NCBI GenBank assembly: GCA_050174775.1
Contig: JBFXJP010000001.1
Coordinates: forward strand, 248,001 to 312,000
Length of the DNA stretch: 64,000 bases
DNA from: CAYPGJ01 sp050174775
GTDB taxonomy: Bacteria; Planctomycetota; Phycisphaerae; Phycisphaerales; UBA1924
Reading direction: 5' to 3'
A model generated the notes under the pieces. That model was not told where the DNA came from. It was given only the letters and a program-made list of their open reading frames with translations, and ran no database searches. The translations under genes and the position numbers were made by a program. Shown piece by piece: positions 35,160 through 45,189 of the stretch. The first letter of the stretch is position 1. Each line of letters begins with the position of its first letter.

Positions 35160-36671
35160 TCATGGCGAAGGACTTCCGCCCGCCATGGCCGGGCTTCCCT
35201 CCAACACCGTGAACGGATCAGGAATCGGCGCCAGTCCCTCCTTCGCGCGCAGCGCGTTCTGCGCGACCAGCTCGCTCGCCACATCAACTGCCGCGATCTC
35301 CGTCCACCACCTCTGCCCGCGCTTCACAACCAGAACCCGGCCATCAAACACGCCCGTCTTCGGATTCGGCATCGTCCCGAGGATGTCCTCCGACACAGGG
35401 TCCGGCGCCGTGATCACCTCCCACACACCGAGCGACGCCTGCGCCGCGCTCACCCCATGATGCACGAACACAAACTGCCCCACCCGGTGCGCCACTACAT
35501 CGCTCGGCATCGCCAGCGCCTGCGCCTCCCAGCGCGTCCGCAACGCCTGCGATTCGTGCGCCGGCAGCACCCTGTGCGGGTTCATCCCGCTGTGCCGCAT
35601 CTGCGCGCCGACAAAATCCTCAGGCCGGAAATAACCCATGCGCATCAAGTCCGCTCCATGCGCTGCCGGCCCGCCGCGCGTCCGCTCGTACCGCTCCAAC
35701 TCCCACATCGCCCGCAACGTCTCATGGCCCAACGCCGAGGTGACCGCGCCGGTGCGTGCCCGCGTCGACATGCGCATGAGCGAGTGAGCCGGCGCCACCG
35801 ACCCCCACGTCATGATCAACACGATCGCCACCCCGATCGGCGCCAGCGCGATCACCGCTCTCCAACACGCCACACGCTGACGAACGCACAACATCACCCC
35901 GGCGAACACGCCCTGAAGCACCAACGCCAGCGGTGCGATGTAGGCGCCGAGGCACGGTGGCGCGGACAGCAACGCCGCGGCCGACGCATACCCCATTACC
36001 TCCATCGTCCCGCGCACCCCGTGCTGTGTCCGCCCCGTCACCGCAAGCGCCGCATGCATCACCAGCCCGGAGAGGGCCAGCAAGAACCACGCGAGCGCGA
36101 CCGTGACGCACAGCCCGAACAGCCCCATCAGCAGGATGAACACCAACACCCCGCCCGGCGGAGGCCCAGACGCCAACGCCATCAGCCCGAACGACATCAA
36201 CACCAGGCCGATCACACCCCACAACCCCGTCAACGACGCGATCACCCACGTCACCAGCCCGAACCACAACGCTTCGAGCCAGCCCGCCCGCGTCGGCATG
36301 CTCCGCGCGGCGTCGATCGGGCTCGACCACACCGACCACGCTGTCCGGCTCCACGCACGGAAGAACCCCAGCCGCTCACGCGCATGCCACGCGATCGGCT
36401 CGATCTCCACACGTCCGCGCGCCCCCTTCGCGCGACGAACGATCATCTCGTCCAACGTCAGCGGCGCTCCGCACTGCGCGCACGCGAACTCGCACGGCTC
36501 AGGATGCCCCTCCTCCCCCGTCCCCACGTACCCGGCATCACACCCCGGGCAGCAGAACACCGCCTTCCGCGGCGCAAACCGACGTTCGCTCACCCGGAAC
36601 GCCTTCCCGCACTCCGGACACACCCGCGCCCGGATCCCAAGCAGCACATACCCGCACCCGCGACACTTCAC
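35160..36671 (-). CDS. Zinc-ribbon and multi-TM membrane protein
   Basis: A 503-residue protein beginning with two zinc-ribbon motifs (CRGCG...CPECG at residues 3-21 and CPGC...CAQCG at about 42-67). About six membrane segments follow in the middle (approximately 138-300), resembling the Yip1-like fold, and a soluble C-terminal domain of about 180 residues. The start is a GTG at 36,671 with GGAG eight bases upstream. The family is not recognised precisely; similar zinc-ribbon membrane proteins are frequent in Planctomycetes. It lies between the RNA methyltransferase and a MacB-type permease on the same strand. Confidence 0.7.
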   Translation of the reverse strand: MKCRGCGYVLLGIRARVCPECGKAFRVSERRFAPRKAVFCCPGCDAGYVGTGEEGHPEPCEFACAQCGAPLTLDEMIVRRAKGARGRVEIEPIAWHARERLGFFRAWSRTAWSVWSSPIDAARSMPTRAGWLEALWFGLVTWVIASLTGLWGVIGLVLMSFGLMALASGPPPGGVLVFILLMGLFGLCVTVALAWFLLALSGLVMHAALAVTGRTQHGVRGTMEVMGYASAAALLSAPPCLGAYIAPLALVLQGVFAGVMLCVRQRVACWRAVIALAPIGVAIVLIMTWGSVAPAHSLMRMSTRARTGAVTSALGHETLRAMWELERYERTRGGPAAHGADLMRMGYFRPEDFVGAQMRHSGMNPHRVLPAHESQALRTRWEAQALAMPSDVVAHRVGQFVFVHHGVSAAQASLGVWEVITAPDPVSEDILGTMPNPKTGVFDGRVLVVKRGQRWWTEIAAVDVASELVAQNALRAKEGLAPIPDPFTVLEGSPAMAGGSPSP

Positions 36672-36761
36672 GCGTCAACTCCGCACGCATGTCATGGGCG
36701 CACGGCGCGTCCGCCCGCGCGCACATTGTGCCATCCTTCCCGCCACCCCGACGCACTCGGC

Positions 36762-38093
36762 TCAGTCGTGACGCAACGCCACGATCGGGTCCTGCCGGGA
36801 CGCCTTCCGCGCCGGGTAGATCCCGAACACCAGCCCCGTCGCGGCCGCCACCACGAAGCTCACCAGGATCGACCACCCCGTCACCTGCGTCGGCAGCGTG
36901 ATCTCCGGCGGGAACATCTTCCCGATGAACGGCGCCTTGGGCAGCAGCGGCACACCCCACCCCAGCGCGACGCTCGCGATCACCCCGCACCCCACACCCA
37001 CCAGCCCGCCGATCGCGCTCAGCACGCCCGTCTCGACGATGAACTGCCACACGATGTGCTTCCGCGTCGCTCCCAGCGCGCGCCGGATCCCGATCTCCCG
37101 CGTCCGCTCCGTGACGCTCGCCAGCATGATGTTCATGATCCCGATGCCGCCCACCAGCAGCGAGATGCTCGCCACCGATCCCAGCACCAGAGACCACGTC
37201 AGCGCCGTCTTCTTCGCGCTCTCCAGCAGCTCGTACGGCACGATCAGCGAGATGTCCGTCAGCCCCGGGTGCCGGATGTCCATCAGCCGACGCGCACGCT
37301 CCGCGTCCGTCAGCACCGTCTCCCGCCCGCGCGACGCGATGTAGACCTCCTCGATCTGCACCTCGTTCGCCTGAAAACTCCCGCTGCTCCGACGCATCAC
37401 CAGATCGCCGAACACCATCCCAGCCGTCGTGAACGGGATCTGCACGTCGAGGTTCAGGTCGCGCCCCACCAGCGCTGCTCCCGCGCCCCCCGACAACCCC
37501 ACCGGCGCCAGCACGCCCACCACCGTCATCACTTTGTCGTCGATCCGGATCGTGTTCCCGATCGGATCATCGAACGGGAACAGCTTCCGCGCCACCTCAT
37601 GGCCTAGCACCGCGACCGTCGCGTCGTCCATCAGGTCCTGGTCCGTCAGATACCGGCCGCGCGCGATCCGCAGATTCGCGATCCGCATCAGGTCCGGAGT
37701 CGTCCCGTACGCCTGGCTCGGAATCCGCGCCGAATCACGCAGCACCTGCCCGCCCACCTGCTTCAGCGGCACGATCGTCTCGGCGTCCGGGAAGTTCTCC
37801 CGGATCGCCTCCAGGTCATCCCGCGTCAGACCGTACTTCAGCGAGAACGACCGCTGCCGTCCCCCCTGCGCCTGCTGGCTCTCCGGAGGCTTCTCCGACC
37901 GCACGATGATGTTCCGCGCCCCCAACGCCTCGATCTGATCCAGCGCGGCCTGCTTGCTCCCCTCACCGATCGACACCATCGCGATCACGGCCATCACGCC
38001 GAAGATGATCCCCAGCGCCGTCAGCACCGACCGCAGCATGTGCAGCCGGAGGTTGTACAGCCCCAGCTTCATCGTCTCGAGGAGAAACGTCAT
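36762..38093 (-). CDS. MacB-type ABC transporter permease
   Basis: A 443-residue permease with an N-terminal TM helix (LRSVLTALGIIFGVMAVIAMVSI), a periplasmic MacB_PCD domain (about residues 45-270), and three C-terminal TM helices with GGIGIMNIMLASVTERTREIGIRRALGA. It belongs to the FtsX/MacB/LolC family that moves lipoproteins, peptides or macrolides out of the inner membrane, driven by a separate ATPase. No ATPase gene is adjacent, so its partner is encoded elsewhere. A GGGAG site lies before the ATG. Confidence 0.9.
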   Translation of the reverse strand: MTFLLETMKLGLYNLRLHMLRSVLTALGIIFGVMAVIAMVSIGEGSKQAALDQIEALGARNIIVRSEKPPESQQAQGGRQRSFSLKYGLTRDDLEAIRENFPDAETIVPLKQVGGQVLRDSARIPSQAYGTTPDLMRIANLRIARGRYLTDQDLMDDATVAVLGHEVARKLFPFDDPIGNTIRIDDKVMTVVGVLAPVGLSGGAGAALVGRDLNLDVQIPFTTAGMVFGDLVMRRSSGSFQANEVQIEEVYIASRGRETVLTDAERARRLMDIRHPGLTDISLIVPYELLESAKKTALTWSLVLGSVASISLLVGGIGIMNIMLASVTERTREIGIRRALGATRKHIVWQFIVETGVLSAIGGLVGVGCGVIASVALGWGVPLLPKAPFIGKMFPPEITLPTQVTGWSILVSFVVAAATGLVFGIYPARKASRQDPIVALRHD

Positions 38094-38248
38094 CTCGTGC
38101 GGCTCCCGTTTCGCCCGATGGGCTCGCCGATCCTAAGCACAAAGCCGCCTCGAGGACGGCGCCCGCACGCTCTCATACCCGACGATGGCCCGCAGGATGC
38201 CGACGCCGCGCCATTCGGCGCCGAGCCCCGCACAGAGCAGTGGGGGGG

Positions 38249-40132
38249 TCAGCCCGCCGTGCTCGCCTCAGCCCGCTCCCCGCGCTTCTCACCCACCTCC
38301 ACGTATCCGTGCCGCTGCTTCATCCGCTCCAGCGTGAACGGGCTGTCCCCGGCCTGCGCCGACAGCGCCGCCTGCACCTGCTGCATGTACAGCATGTACT
38401 GCGCCGCAAGATCGTCCGACGTCATCGGCTGCATCCCCTTGATCTCCACCAGAGCCACAGCCAGCAGCTTGGGCGCCGCCTCCACCACGAACCGCTTCTC
38501 CTTGTCCTGCTCCTCCAGCGGCTTCGTCGGGTCGAGCGTGCCCGCCTTGTCCATCACCGCGTCACGCACGGCCTGCGAGTCCAGCCCCGCGCCCGCGCCG
38601 AACGTCTGACGCCGGTTCATGAACCCCTTCACCACCGTCGAGCCGTACGGCTTGACCGTCTCCTCCAGCCCCTTCTCCAGCACGCTCGCGCGCAGGTCCG
38701 GCACGCGCGCCTGCAGACGCTCGAACGCCATCAGACGCTGCACGTCCCGGTACACGCTCTCGCGCACCACGTCGATCGACGCCGGCGGGCCCTGCCGGCG
38801 CGCCTCGAGAATCCGGAAGTAGTGCGCGTTCCCCGTGCCGTCGACCACAGGCCCGTACAGCACGCCCACCTGGAACCCCCCGCGCAGCGTCCCGTCCTGC
38901 AGCTCGCGCACCGCGCTCAGCAGCTCGTCGAACCGTGCGCGCCGCGCCCCGATCACGATCTCCCCGCGACCCAACCCCTGCAGAGCAGAGAGATCCTGCG
39001 TCGTCATCCACGTCTCGCGCTGCGCAACCCGCGGCTCGATCCGCGCGCCCACGCGCGACTCCAGCCGGTCCGCCACGTCCTTGGCGATCCGCTCCAGGGG
39101 CTTGACCTCCTCGCGCCAACCCGCTGGCACGTTCTGCCACGCCCCATCCCCGGCAAACCGACGAGCCTGCTGCACGATCTCAGCCTTGACGACCTGATCC
39201 CCCTCCGTCATCGCCGTCTGCGTCGCCTCGGCGCGCATCAGCTCCTCGACGCGGCTCTTCTCCGTCTCATACTCGCCCGGGAACCGGTCCCGGTTCATCT
39301 GCCAACGCTTCCGCATCTCGATCGGGTCCGGGCGAACCGCCTGCCGCACGTACTCCCGGTCGATCGACAGCCACTCCAGCTTCACCGCGTCCGGCTGCCG
39401 GTACCCGAACCCGTGATCGCCGCTCCCCGGCTCCACGTCCCGGTACTTCTCAAAGTGCGCCGCCAGCGTCTCCGCGCTCGGCTCGCCCACCTCACCCACC
39501 AGCGAGTCCGCAGGGATCCCCGACCCGTCGATCTCGACCGCGTTGAAGAACGCGTCCGCCGCGCCGCGCGCCGACGCCGTCGAAAGACGCGCCGCGCTCT
39601 GGTACGCCATCCGCAAACGTAGCACGCCCGCCAGCTTCGCCAGAGCGTCGTCCACCGACCGCGCGCCGTTCTGCGCCGTCAGCCGCGCGTGCTGCGCCGT
39701 CAGCGCCTCGCGCACCTGCCGCTCCAGCGATCCCATGTCCACGATCTGCCCCGCCTGCTGCAGACGCTGACCCTCGAACGACGCGATCAGCGTCCCCATC
39801 TCATCCAGCACCGACTGCGCCGAGCTCGGCCCGCCGACAAAGCCCGCGTCCTCGGCCTCGCGCGTCAGCAGCACCCAGTGGATGCCGTCCTCGATCTCGA
39901 ACAACCGCTGGATGTCGATCCCCAGCAGCGCCGACTCCGCAAGCCCAAGCTCCTGGCTCGCCCGCGCCGCCTGCAGCGCCGAGAGCGGCTTCCCGTCGAT
40001 CTTCGCGATCGTCCGGTGCTGCTGCGCCTGGCCCAGCTGCTGCAACGCCTGCGGCACCAGGAACGCCACCATCAGCACGACGCCGCCAATCACCAGGATG
40101 ATCTTGTTGTACCGGCGGAGAAACTTCAGCAT
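38249..40132 (-). CDS. SurA/PpiD-like membrane-anchored periplasmic folding factor
   Basis: A 627-residue protein with one N-terminal TM anchor (IILVIGGVVLMVAFLVP), followed by IDGKPLSALQAARA, the usual beginning of a SurA/PpiD N-domain. The long helical middle contains several segments that look like parvulin-type prolyl isomerase neighbourhoods (YRDVEPGSGDHGFGYRQPD; GELV-like LGRGEIVIGARRARFDELLSAV). The active-site residues of a parvulin are not clearly conserved, so it may be a chaperone without isomerase activity. It is encoded 60 bases downstream of rpsD on the same strand. Confidence 0.7.
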   Translation of the reverse strand: MLKFLRRYNKIILVIGGVVLMVAFLVPQALQQLGQAQQHRTIAKIDGKPLSALQAARASQELGLAESALLGIDIQRLFEIEDGIHWVLLTREAEDAGFVGGPSSAQSVLDEMGTLIASFEGQRLQQAGQIVDMGSLERQVREALTAQHARLTAQNGARSVDDALAKLAGVLRLRMAYQSAARLSTASARGAADAFFNAVEIDGSGIPADSLVGEVGEPSAETLAAHFEKYRDVEPGSGDHGFGYRQPDAVKLEWLSIDREYVRQAVRPDPIEMRKRWQMNRDRFPGEYETEKSRVEELMRAEATQTAMTEGDQVVKAEIVQQARRFAGDGAWQNVPAGWREEVKPLERIAKDVADRLESRVGARIEPRVAQRETWMTTQDLSALQGLGRGEIVIGARRARFDELLSAVRELQDGTLRGGFQVGVLYGPVVDGTGNAHYFRILEARRQGPPASIDVVRESVYRDVQRLMAFERLQARVPDLRASVLEKGLEETVKPYGSTVVKGFMNRRQTFGAGAGLDSQAVRDAVMDKAGTLDPTKPLEEQDKEKRFVVEAAPKLLAVALVEIKGMQPMTSDDLAAQYMLYMQQVQAALSAQAGDSPFTLERMKQRHGYVEVGEKRGERAEASTAG

Positions 40133-40192
40133 GGACAGACCCTCCGCGCCGACGCGCGCACGACCCTGCGCACGCGCCGCCGCTCGCCTGCT

Positions 40193-40792
40193 TTAGCGGT
40201 AGAACTCGACGATCAGGTTCGTGTTCACGTCGAACGGAATCTGATCCGACGTCGGCATCGCCGTCACCGTGATCGTCAGTTCCGCCGGGTTCACGTCGAT
40301 CCAACCCGGCGTGATGTGACCCACCAGCGACTCCATGGCGTCACGGACGCGAGGCTGGATCTTCGTCTTCAGCGTGATCTTGTCGCCCACGCTCACCGAG
40401 AAGCTCGGACGATCCACCTTCCGGCCGTTCACCAGCACGTGACCGTGCGTCACCAGCTGACGAGACGCCCACACCGAGCGGGAGAACCCCGCCCGACGAA
40501 CCACGTTGTCGAGACGACGCTCGAGGATCTGCAGCAGAACCTCGCCCGTGTTCCCCGTCCGACGAGACGCCTCAGCCATGTACCGGCGGAACTGGCGCTC
40601 CAGCACGCTGTAGTGATGACGAAGCTTCTGCTTCTCGATCAGACGGACGCCGTAATCGCTCAACCGGCGACCGCGGAACCCGTGCATGCCCGGCGCGTTC
40701 AACTGACGCTTCGCCGTGTGCTTGGGCAGGTCCACGATCGGAACGCCCACACGACGAGACAAACGAACCTTCGGACCCGTATACCGTGCCAT
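40193..40792 (-). CDS. rpsD: 30S ribosomal protein uS4
   Basis: The 199-residue protein has the S4 fold and its RNA-binding S4 domain (RLDNVVRRAGFSRSVWASRQLVTHGHVLVNGRKV). It nucleates 16S rRNA assembly. The N-terminus lacks the zinc-binding Cys cluster seen in some S4 proteins (it is a C-minus version). The start at 40,792 follows GGAGGACGCAG. It is monocistronic rather than in an rpsM-rpsK-rpoA operon, and has its own promoter 150 bases upstream. Confidence 0.96.
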   Translation of the reverse strand: MARYTGPKVRLSRRVGVPIVDLPKHTAKRQLNAPGMHGFRGRRLSDYGVRLIEKQKLRHHYSVLERQFRRYMAEASRRTGNTGEVLLQILERRLDNVVRRAGFSRSVWASRQLVTHGHVLVNGRKVDRPSFSVSVGDKITLKTKIQPRVRDAMESLVGHITPGWIDVNPAELTITVTAMPTSDQIPFDVNTNLIVEFYR

Positions 40793-40943
40793 CTGCGTCC
40801 TCCGTCTTCTCCGCGCGCTCTCGCGCACGGGTGTGTCGCATGGGCCGCATGAACCCTCGCGACGATCCGGGCCTCACCCGCGACTGCGGCGACCCTTCCT
40901 GATCCGGTCATCTCCTCACGCGACCTCCGCGCGAGGGGTCGCC

Positions 40944-40972
40944 AGTAAAGCCGCACACTCCCCCAAGGTCAA
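40944..40972 (-). promoter_or_regulatory. Promoter of rpsD
   Basis: TTGACC at 40,972-40,967 and TTTACT at 40,949-40,944 are separated by exactly 17 bases on the minus strand. The leader to the uS4 start is about 145 bases and could carry autoregulation, but no specific structure was recognised. Confidence 0.65.
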
Positions 40973-41020
40973 CCCCCATCACCTCCCTCCCAACTCCCTA
41001 TCATCACAACCCCCAGCCCC

Positions 41021-42529
41021 ATGACACACCACCCGCGACCAAACCTCCCCCTCGCCGTCCTCCCCGCAAACCCCTGTCCCGACCCCATTTCCGCCTACGA
41101 AAAGAAGGAAAAGTGCGCCGTCTTCGGCGTCTGGGGCGCCCCGAGCCCCGCCCGACTCGCCTACCTCGCCCTCTACGCTCAGCAGCACCGTGGCCAGGAA
41201 TCCTCCGGCATCGCCGTCTCCGACGGCGACCAACTCGCCGTCCACACCGGAATGGGCCTCGTCCCCGAGGTCTTCGACGACCGCGCCCTCCGCGACCTCG
41301 AAGGCCCACACCCCAAAGCCGCCATCGGCCACAACCGCTACTCCACCGCCGGCGGCTCCCTCGCCTGCAACGCCCAGCCCCTTCTCGAGTCCTACATCGA
41401 CGGCCAGGTCGCGATCGCGCACAACGGCAACCTCGTCAACGCCGACGCCCTCCGCCGCGTCTACGAGGAAAACGGACACATCTTCCACACCCACTCCGAC
41501 ACCGAGGTTGTCATCCACCTCCTCGCCTCCCCCAGACAGCAACGCTCCCAGGACCCCCTCGCCACCACCCTCCGCCGCCTCCAAGGCGCCTTCTCCCTCA
41601 TCTTCCTCTTCCCCGACCGCATCGAAGCCGCGCGCGACCCCTGGGGCTGGCGTCCCCTCGTCCTCGGTGAACTCCCCACAGGTCAACCCGTCGTCGCTTC
41701 CGAAACCGTCGCCCTCGACGCCCTCGCCGCCAACTACATCCGCGAGATCGAGCCCGGCGAGATCGTCACCCTCTCCGACCAGGGCGTCTCCTCGCGCCGC
41801 TTCGCGGACCAGGCCGACCGGCCGGCGCACTGCGTCTTCGAGCACGTCTACTTCGCCTCGCCCGCCTCCAACATCTTCGGCCAAACCGTCCAGACCGTCC
41901 GCGAACGACTCGGCGAACAACTTGCACGCGAAGCCCCAGTCCTCTCCGGCGCCGACTTCGTCATGCCCATGCCCGACTCCGGACGCTCCGCGGCCTCCGG
42001 CTTCGCACGCGCCTCCGGCATCCCCTACCGCGAAGGCATCGTCCCCAACCGCTACGTCGGACGCACCTTCATCAAACCCACCCAGGACGAACGCAACGCC
42101 GCCGTCCGACTCAAACTCAACGTCATCCGCGAGATCGTCGAGGGCAAACGCGTCATCGTCGTCGACGACTCCATCGTCCGCGGCACAACCACCCGCGCCA
42201 AAATGGAGCAGATCCGCTCCGCCGGCGCCAAAGAGATCCACCTCCGCATCTCCTGCCCGCCCATCCGCCACCCCTGCTACTTCGGCGTCGACTTCGCCTC
42301 CCGCGACCAACTCATCGCGCACAACCGCTCCGTCGATCAGGTCCGCGAGTTCCTAGGCGTCGACTCCTTGGCCTACCTCTCCATCGACGGCATGCTCTCC
42401 TGCGTCGCCACCAAGACCCGCCCCGCCGCCCACTACTGCACCGCCTGCTACTCCGGCGACTACCGCATCGACGTCGAGCACCCGCACGCCCTCGACGTCT
42501 ACGAGCCGCGACAGACACAGCTCTTCTGA
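41021..42529 (+). CDS. purF: Amidophosphoribosyltransferase
   Basis: A 502-residue enzyme that makes phosphoribosylamine from PRPP and glutamine, the first step of purine synthesis. A 31-residue propeptide precedes the catalytic Cys32 (KEKCAVFGV) of the class II glutaminase domain, which also shows HNGNLVN and SDTEV. The phosphoribosyltransferase domain has the PRPP motif VIVVDDSIVRGTT near 376-388. It lacks the C-terminal Fe-S cluster only if the late Cys residues are not ligands; HYCTACYSGDY near 480 is the usual cluster ligand pair. It is divergent from rpsD. Confidence 0.96.
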   Translation: MTHHPRPNLPLAVLPANPCPDPISAYEKKEKCAVFGVWGAPSPARLAYLALYAQQHRGQESSGIAVSDGDQLAVHTGMGLVPEVFDDRALRDLEGPHPKAAIGHNRYSTAGGSLACNAQPLLESYIDGQVAIAHNGNLVNADALRRVYEENGHIFHTHSDTEVVIHLLASPRQQRSQDPLATTLRRLQGAFSLIFLFPDRIEAARDPWGWRPLVLGELPTGQPVVASETVALDALAANYIREIEPGEIVTLSDQGVSSRRFADQADRPAHCVFEHVYFASPASNIFGQTVQTVRERLGEQLAREAPVLSGADFVMPMPDSGRSAASGFARASGIPYREGIVPNRYVGRTFIKPTQDERNAAVRLKLNVIREIVEGKRVIVVDDSIVRGTTTRAKMEQIRSAGAKEIHLRISCPPIRHPCYFGVDFASRDQLIAHNRSVDQVREFLGVDSLAYLSIDGMLSCVATKTRPAAHYCTACYSGDYRIDVEHPHALDVYEPRQTQLF

Positions 42530-42655
42530 ACCCTCCCGCGCCACCGCGCGCATCCCCGGAATGCCTCACGTCAACGTGAAGCAAACTTCACCCCCGCGCG
42601 CCCACTTCCTTTCATCTACCCCCCCAACACTCTCTCACGAAAGGAGCCAGACACC

Positions 42656-42871
42656 ATGAAGCAACAAACCATTATCGGAGGCGTCCTCCTCGCCCTCGGC
42701 GTCACCCTCCTCATCATCGGCTTCTCCTCCGCCGATTCCGTCGTCGATCAGACCAAGGAGTTCTTCACCGGCCGATTCACCGAGACCACCACATGGTTCA
42801 TCCTGGGCGGCGTCGTCTCCACCACGGCAGGCGGACTCATGCTCCTCCTCCCCCGACGCGGACGAGCCTGA
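42656..42871 (+). CDS. DUF3185-like small membrane protein
   Basis: A 71-residue protein with a strong GAAAGGAG site. Two TM segments (IIGGVLLALGVTLLIIGFSS and FILGGVVSTTAGGLMLLLP) flank a short charged loop. The pattern fits DUF3185, a widespread family of unknown function in environmental bacteria. It lies 126 bases after purF on the same strand and is followed by a terminator. Confidence 0.7.
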   Translation: MKQQTIIGGVLLALGVTLLIIGFSSADSVVDQTKEFFTGRFTETTTWFILGGVVSTTAGGLMLLLPRRGRA

Positions 42872-42929
42872 TCCCCCCAGCGCACGCCACGCACACCGAA
42901 ATCCCACCACACGAACGACGCGCGCCCCG

Positions 42930-42955
42930 CAACACGCGCGTTGTTCTTTTTTTTG
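42930..42955 (+). terminator. Terminator after the small membrane protein
   Basis: CAAC and GTTG arms enclose a GC-rich loop, followed by TTCTTTTTTTT. A larger inverted repeat CGCGCCCC/GGGGCGCG spans 42,921-42,962 around it. The site lies between convergent genes. Confidence 0.6.
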
Positions 42956-42964
42956 GGGCGCGTT

Positions 42965-43612
42965 CTACTCTCCCGCCTTGAGCGCCTCCCTCCCCCGCGC
43001 CCACGCCACCCTGTCCCCCGTCCGCGCGTACACCTCCCCACCCATCCTCCCGATCGCCTTGAGCTCGTCCGGATCGATCCGCATCCGCTCGTCAATCACC
43101 CCATCCCGCACATACACGTGCACCACGCGACCCAGCACCACGTTCCCCCCGCCGGGCGCGCCGGGGTTCGTCCGGATCACCCGGTCCGTCACGCACTCAA
43201 AGCACACCGCGCTCTCGACAACGCGCGCGGGCTTCACCCGCTGACTCCGCCCGGGGGTCAACCCCGACAACGCAAACTCGCTCTCCCCCCACGCCAGCTC
43301 CTCCGCGCACGCGGCCATCTGCGCCAGCATCCCCTCGCTCACGATGTTCACCACAAACTCCCCGACTCCCCCCTCCTCCCTGGGCTTGCAGTTCCGCAGC
43401 GTGTCCTTCTCGCCCCCCTGCGGCGTGTTCGACGGACAAAACAACACCATCATCGGGTTCGACCCAACACCATTGAAGAACGAGAACGGCGCCAGGTTGT
43501 CCTTCCCCTCTACCGACACCGTCGACACAAACCCGATCGGCCTCGGCACGATCGCCCCCACCAGCAGCTTGTACCGCTCCGCAACGCCCAACCCCGCAAC
43601 GTCGATCTCCAT
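42965..43612 (-). CDS. Flavin reductase-like FMN-binding protein
   Basis: A 215-residue protein of the flavin reductase/flavoredoxin-like family: RPIGFVSTVS near the N-terminus, NLAPFSFFNGVGSNPMMVLF for flavin binding, and a later EFVVNIVSE. It should bind FMN and catalyse NAD(P)H-dependent flavin or substrate reduction; the partner oxygenase is not evident nearby. It converges with the small membrane protein gene across the terminator. Confidence 0.88.
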   Translation of the reverse strand: MEIDVAGLGVAERYKLLVGAIVPRPIGFVSTVSVEGKDNLAPFSFFNGVGSNPMMVLFCPSNTPQGGEKDTLRNCKPREEGGVGEFVVNIVSEGMLAQMAACAEELAWGESEFALSGLTPGRSQRVKPARVVESAVCFECVTDRVIRTNPGAPGGGNVVLGRVVHVYVRDGVIDERMRIDPDELKAIGRMGGEVYARTGDRVAWARGREALKAGE

Positions 43613-43715
43613 GCGACGATTCTAACGGCGCACGAACACCGGCCGATCTTTCCGTAGCCCCGGAACGACCCTCACTCCCTCGGCGTCCCACTCTCCAGAC
43701 CCGGAGACACCGTGC

Positions 43716-45182
43716 ATGCTCACTCGCGCATTCGCCGCCGCACTCCTCCTTTCCTCCTCCCTCCCGGCCCAGCCGCTCCCGCAGGGCATCCCGCTCTGCA
43801 TCATCCACCGCGAATACGACGACCGCACGACGCGCATCGCATTCCTGGCTTGGTCCGATGGTTCCGTCCTCTACGACGCCACCCCCCTCAGCGATGACAT
43901 CTATCTCCCCGCCATCGCAAAGCTGGCCCCGGATCAACTCGCATCGCTCCGCGCGACACTCCAAAGTGCTGAATTCCGCGAACTCCACGGAATGAAAATC
44001 GAGTCGCTCGATACCTCCTCCCGCTGGTCCGTGTCGAACACGGCAGTCCTCCCCGACCCGTGCGGGTTCTCGTGGGACGGCTGCCTCAGGGACGGCGAAT
44101 ACGAGCAAGCGATCGAACGCATCATCGCGTTCCTGCGCGCTATCGACACGATGCGCCCGGATATCGGTGTCTCCGCGCCGGCTGATGTCTTTCTTCCTTC
44201 ACGCTGTGATCCCATCTACCCCGGCGTCGCTTGGCCGCTCGCCCTGCCCCCTCTCTACCCCTGGCAACCCCTCCCCGACACCCCCGAACTCCCAAACCCC
44301 ATCAATTCCGTCCGCGACTCCGAGCGGTACGTTCGCGCCATGTCCAGCGCCGTCGAGGCAGGCGACCACACCCGTGCCCTCGACCTTCTCCAAGCCCTCT
44401 GGCCCGCGCTCACCGCGCCGCCCCACGCGCTCCGCAACACCGGGCACCTCCTCCCGCCCCTCGCGCACACACTCACCGCGCTCGTTCAAGCAAGCCCCGA
44501 AGCACGTGAATTCCTCTCTGCCGAGCACAACCGGCTCGCGTCCCTGCTCGACAACCCATCCCTGTTCGACGCCGACGCCCTCTCGATCCTCCCGCACTGG
44601 CTCTGCCTCCGCGACACGCTCGAGCCCGACGCGCACAACCCCCGATGGCCCGCGCTGTTCGCCCAGCGTGAGGACAACGCCTTCGCACTCGCCCTCGCCA
44701 CCTCCTTCTGGCCCGTAGCGCTCGAAAGCCTCATCCACGACGACCAGCTCGTCCCCTCGCGCCGAAACGTTCCGTGGTATTGCCGATCCAACCTCACCGA
44801 GGAGATGAGATTGGCGTGGACCGCCAACCGAGCCCTCAGCGGCGCGGCCTTCAACCGTGATCCGCAACTCGACGCGGACATGGACGCAGAACGCGCCGGC
44901 ACCCGTCGCGACACCGCCGCCCTCTACCTCGGCGCTCTCCTCCTCCACCTCGATCAACTCGCCGCAGACATCGCACAATCCGCCGTAGCCCACGACCCGC
45001 GCAAAGACGCCGCGTACGCCGACCTCGTCCGATTCGCTCTCGAACATCAACAACCCCGCGCCGAGCACTTCGAGTGGCTCAGACAAGCCAAAGCCCGCGG
45101 CGCCTACGTCGACGAGCTCCTCCCACGCCTCCGCAACGCCCTCGAGCGCGAACTCAAGCAGAACCAAGCCGCGACACCCTGA
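43716..45182 (+). CDS. Unrecognised secreted protein (module X, full copy)
   Basis: A 488-residue protein with a signal peptide (MLTRAFAAALLLSSSLPAQP). The rest is largely helical with several helix-pair stretches, no known domain. Its last 60 residues are matched, gap-free and with 34 identities by eye, by a pseudogene fragment at 47,323-47,505. After its stop lies a decayed copy of the small membrane gene that follows that fragment. The full gene is therefore one arm of a duplicated two-gene module. A GGAG site lies nine bases before the ATG at 43,716. Confidence 0.65.
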   Translation: MLTRAFAAALLLSSSLPAQPLPQGIPLCIIHREYDDRTTRIAFLAWSDGSVLYDATPLSDDIYLPAIAKLAPDQLASLRATLQSAEFRELHGMKIESLDTSSRWSVSNTAVLPDPCGFSWDGCLRDGEYEQAIERIIAFLRAIDTMRPDIGVSAPADVFLPSRCDPIYPGVAWPLALPPLYPWQPLPDTPELPNPINSVRDSERYVRAMSSAVEAGDHTRALDLLQALWPALTAPPHALRNTGHLLPPLAHTLTALVQASPEAREFLSAEHNRLASLLDNPSLFDADALSILPHWLCLRDTLEPDAHNPRWPALFAQREDNAFALALATSFWPVALESLIHDDQLVPSRRNVPWYCRSNLTEEMRLAWTANRALSGAAFNRDPQLDADMDAERAGTRRDTAALYLGALLLHLDQLAADIAQSAVAHDPRKDAAYADLVRFALEHQQPRAEHFEWLRQAKARGAYVDELLPRLRNALERELKQNQAATP

Positions 45183-45189
45183 TCTCCGT

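Noticed and set aside
33045..35460. Long Pro/Arg-rich plus-strand frames opposite the RNA methyltransferase
   Set aside because: Mirror of the Gly/Arg-rich head and other coding sequence; the methyltransferase on the minus strand has clear motifs.
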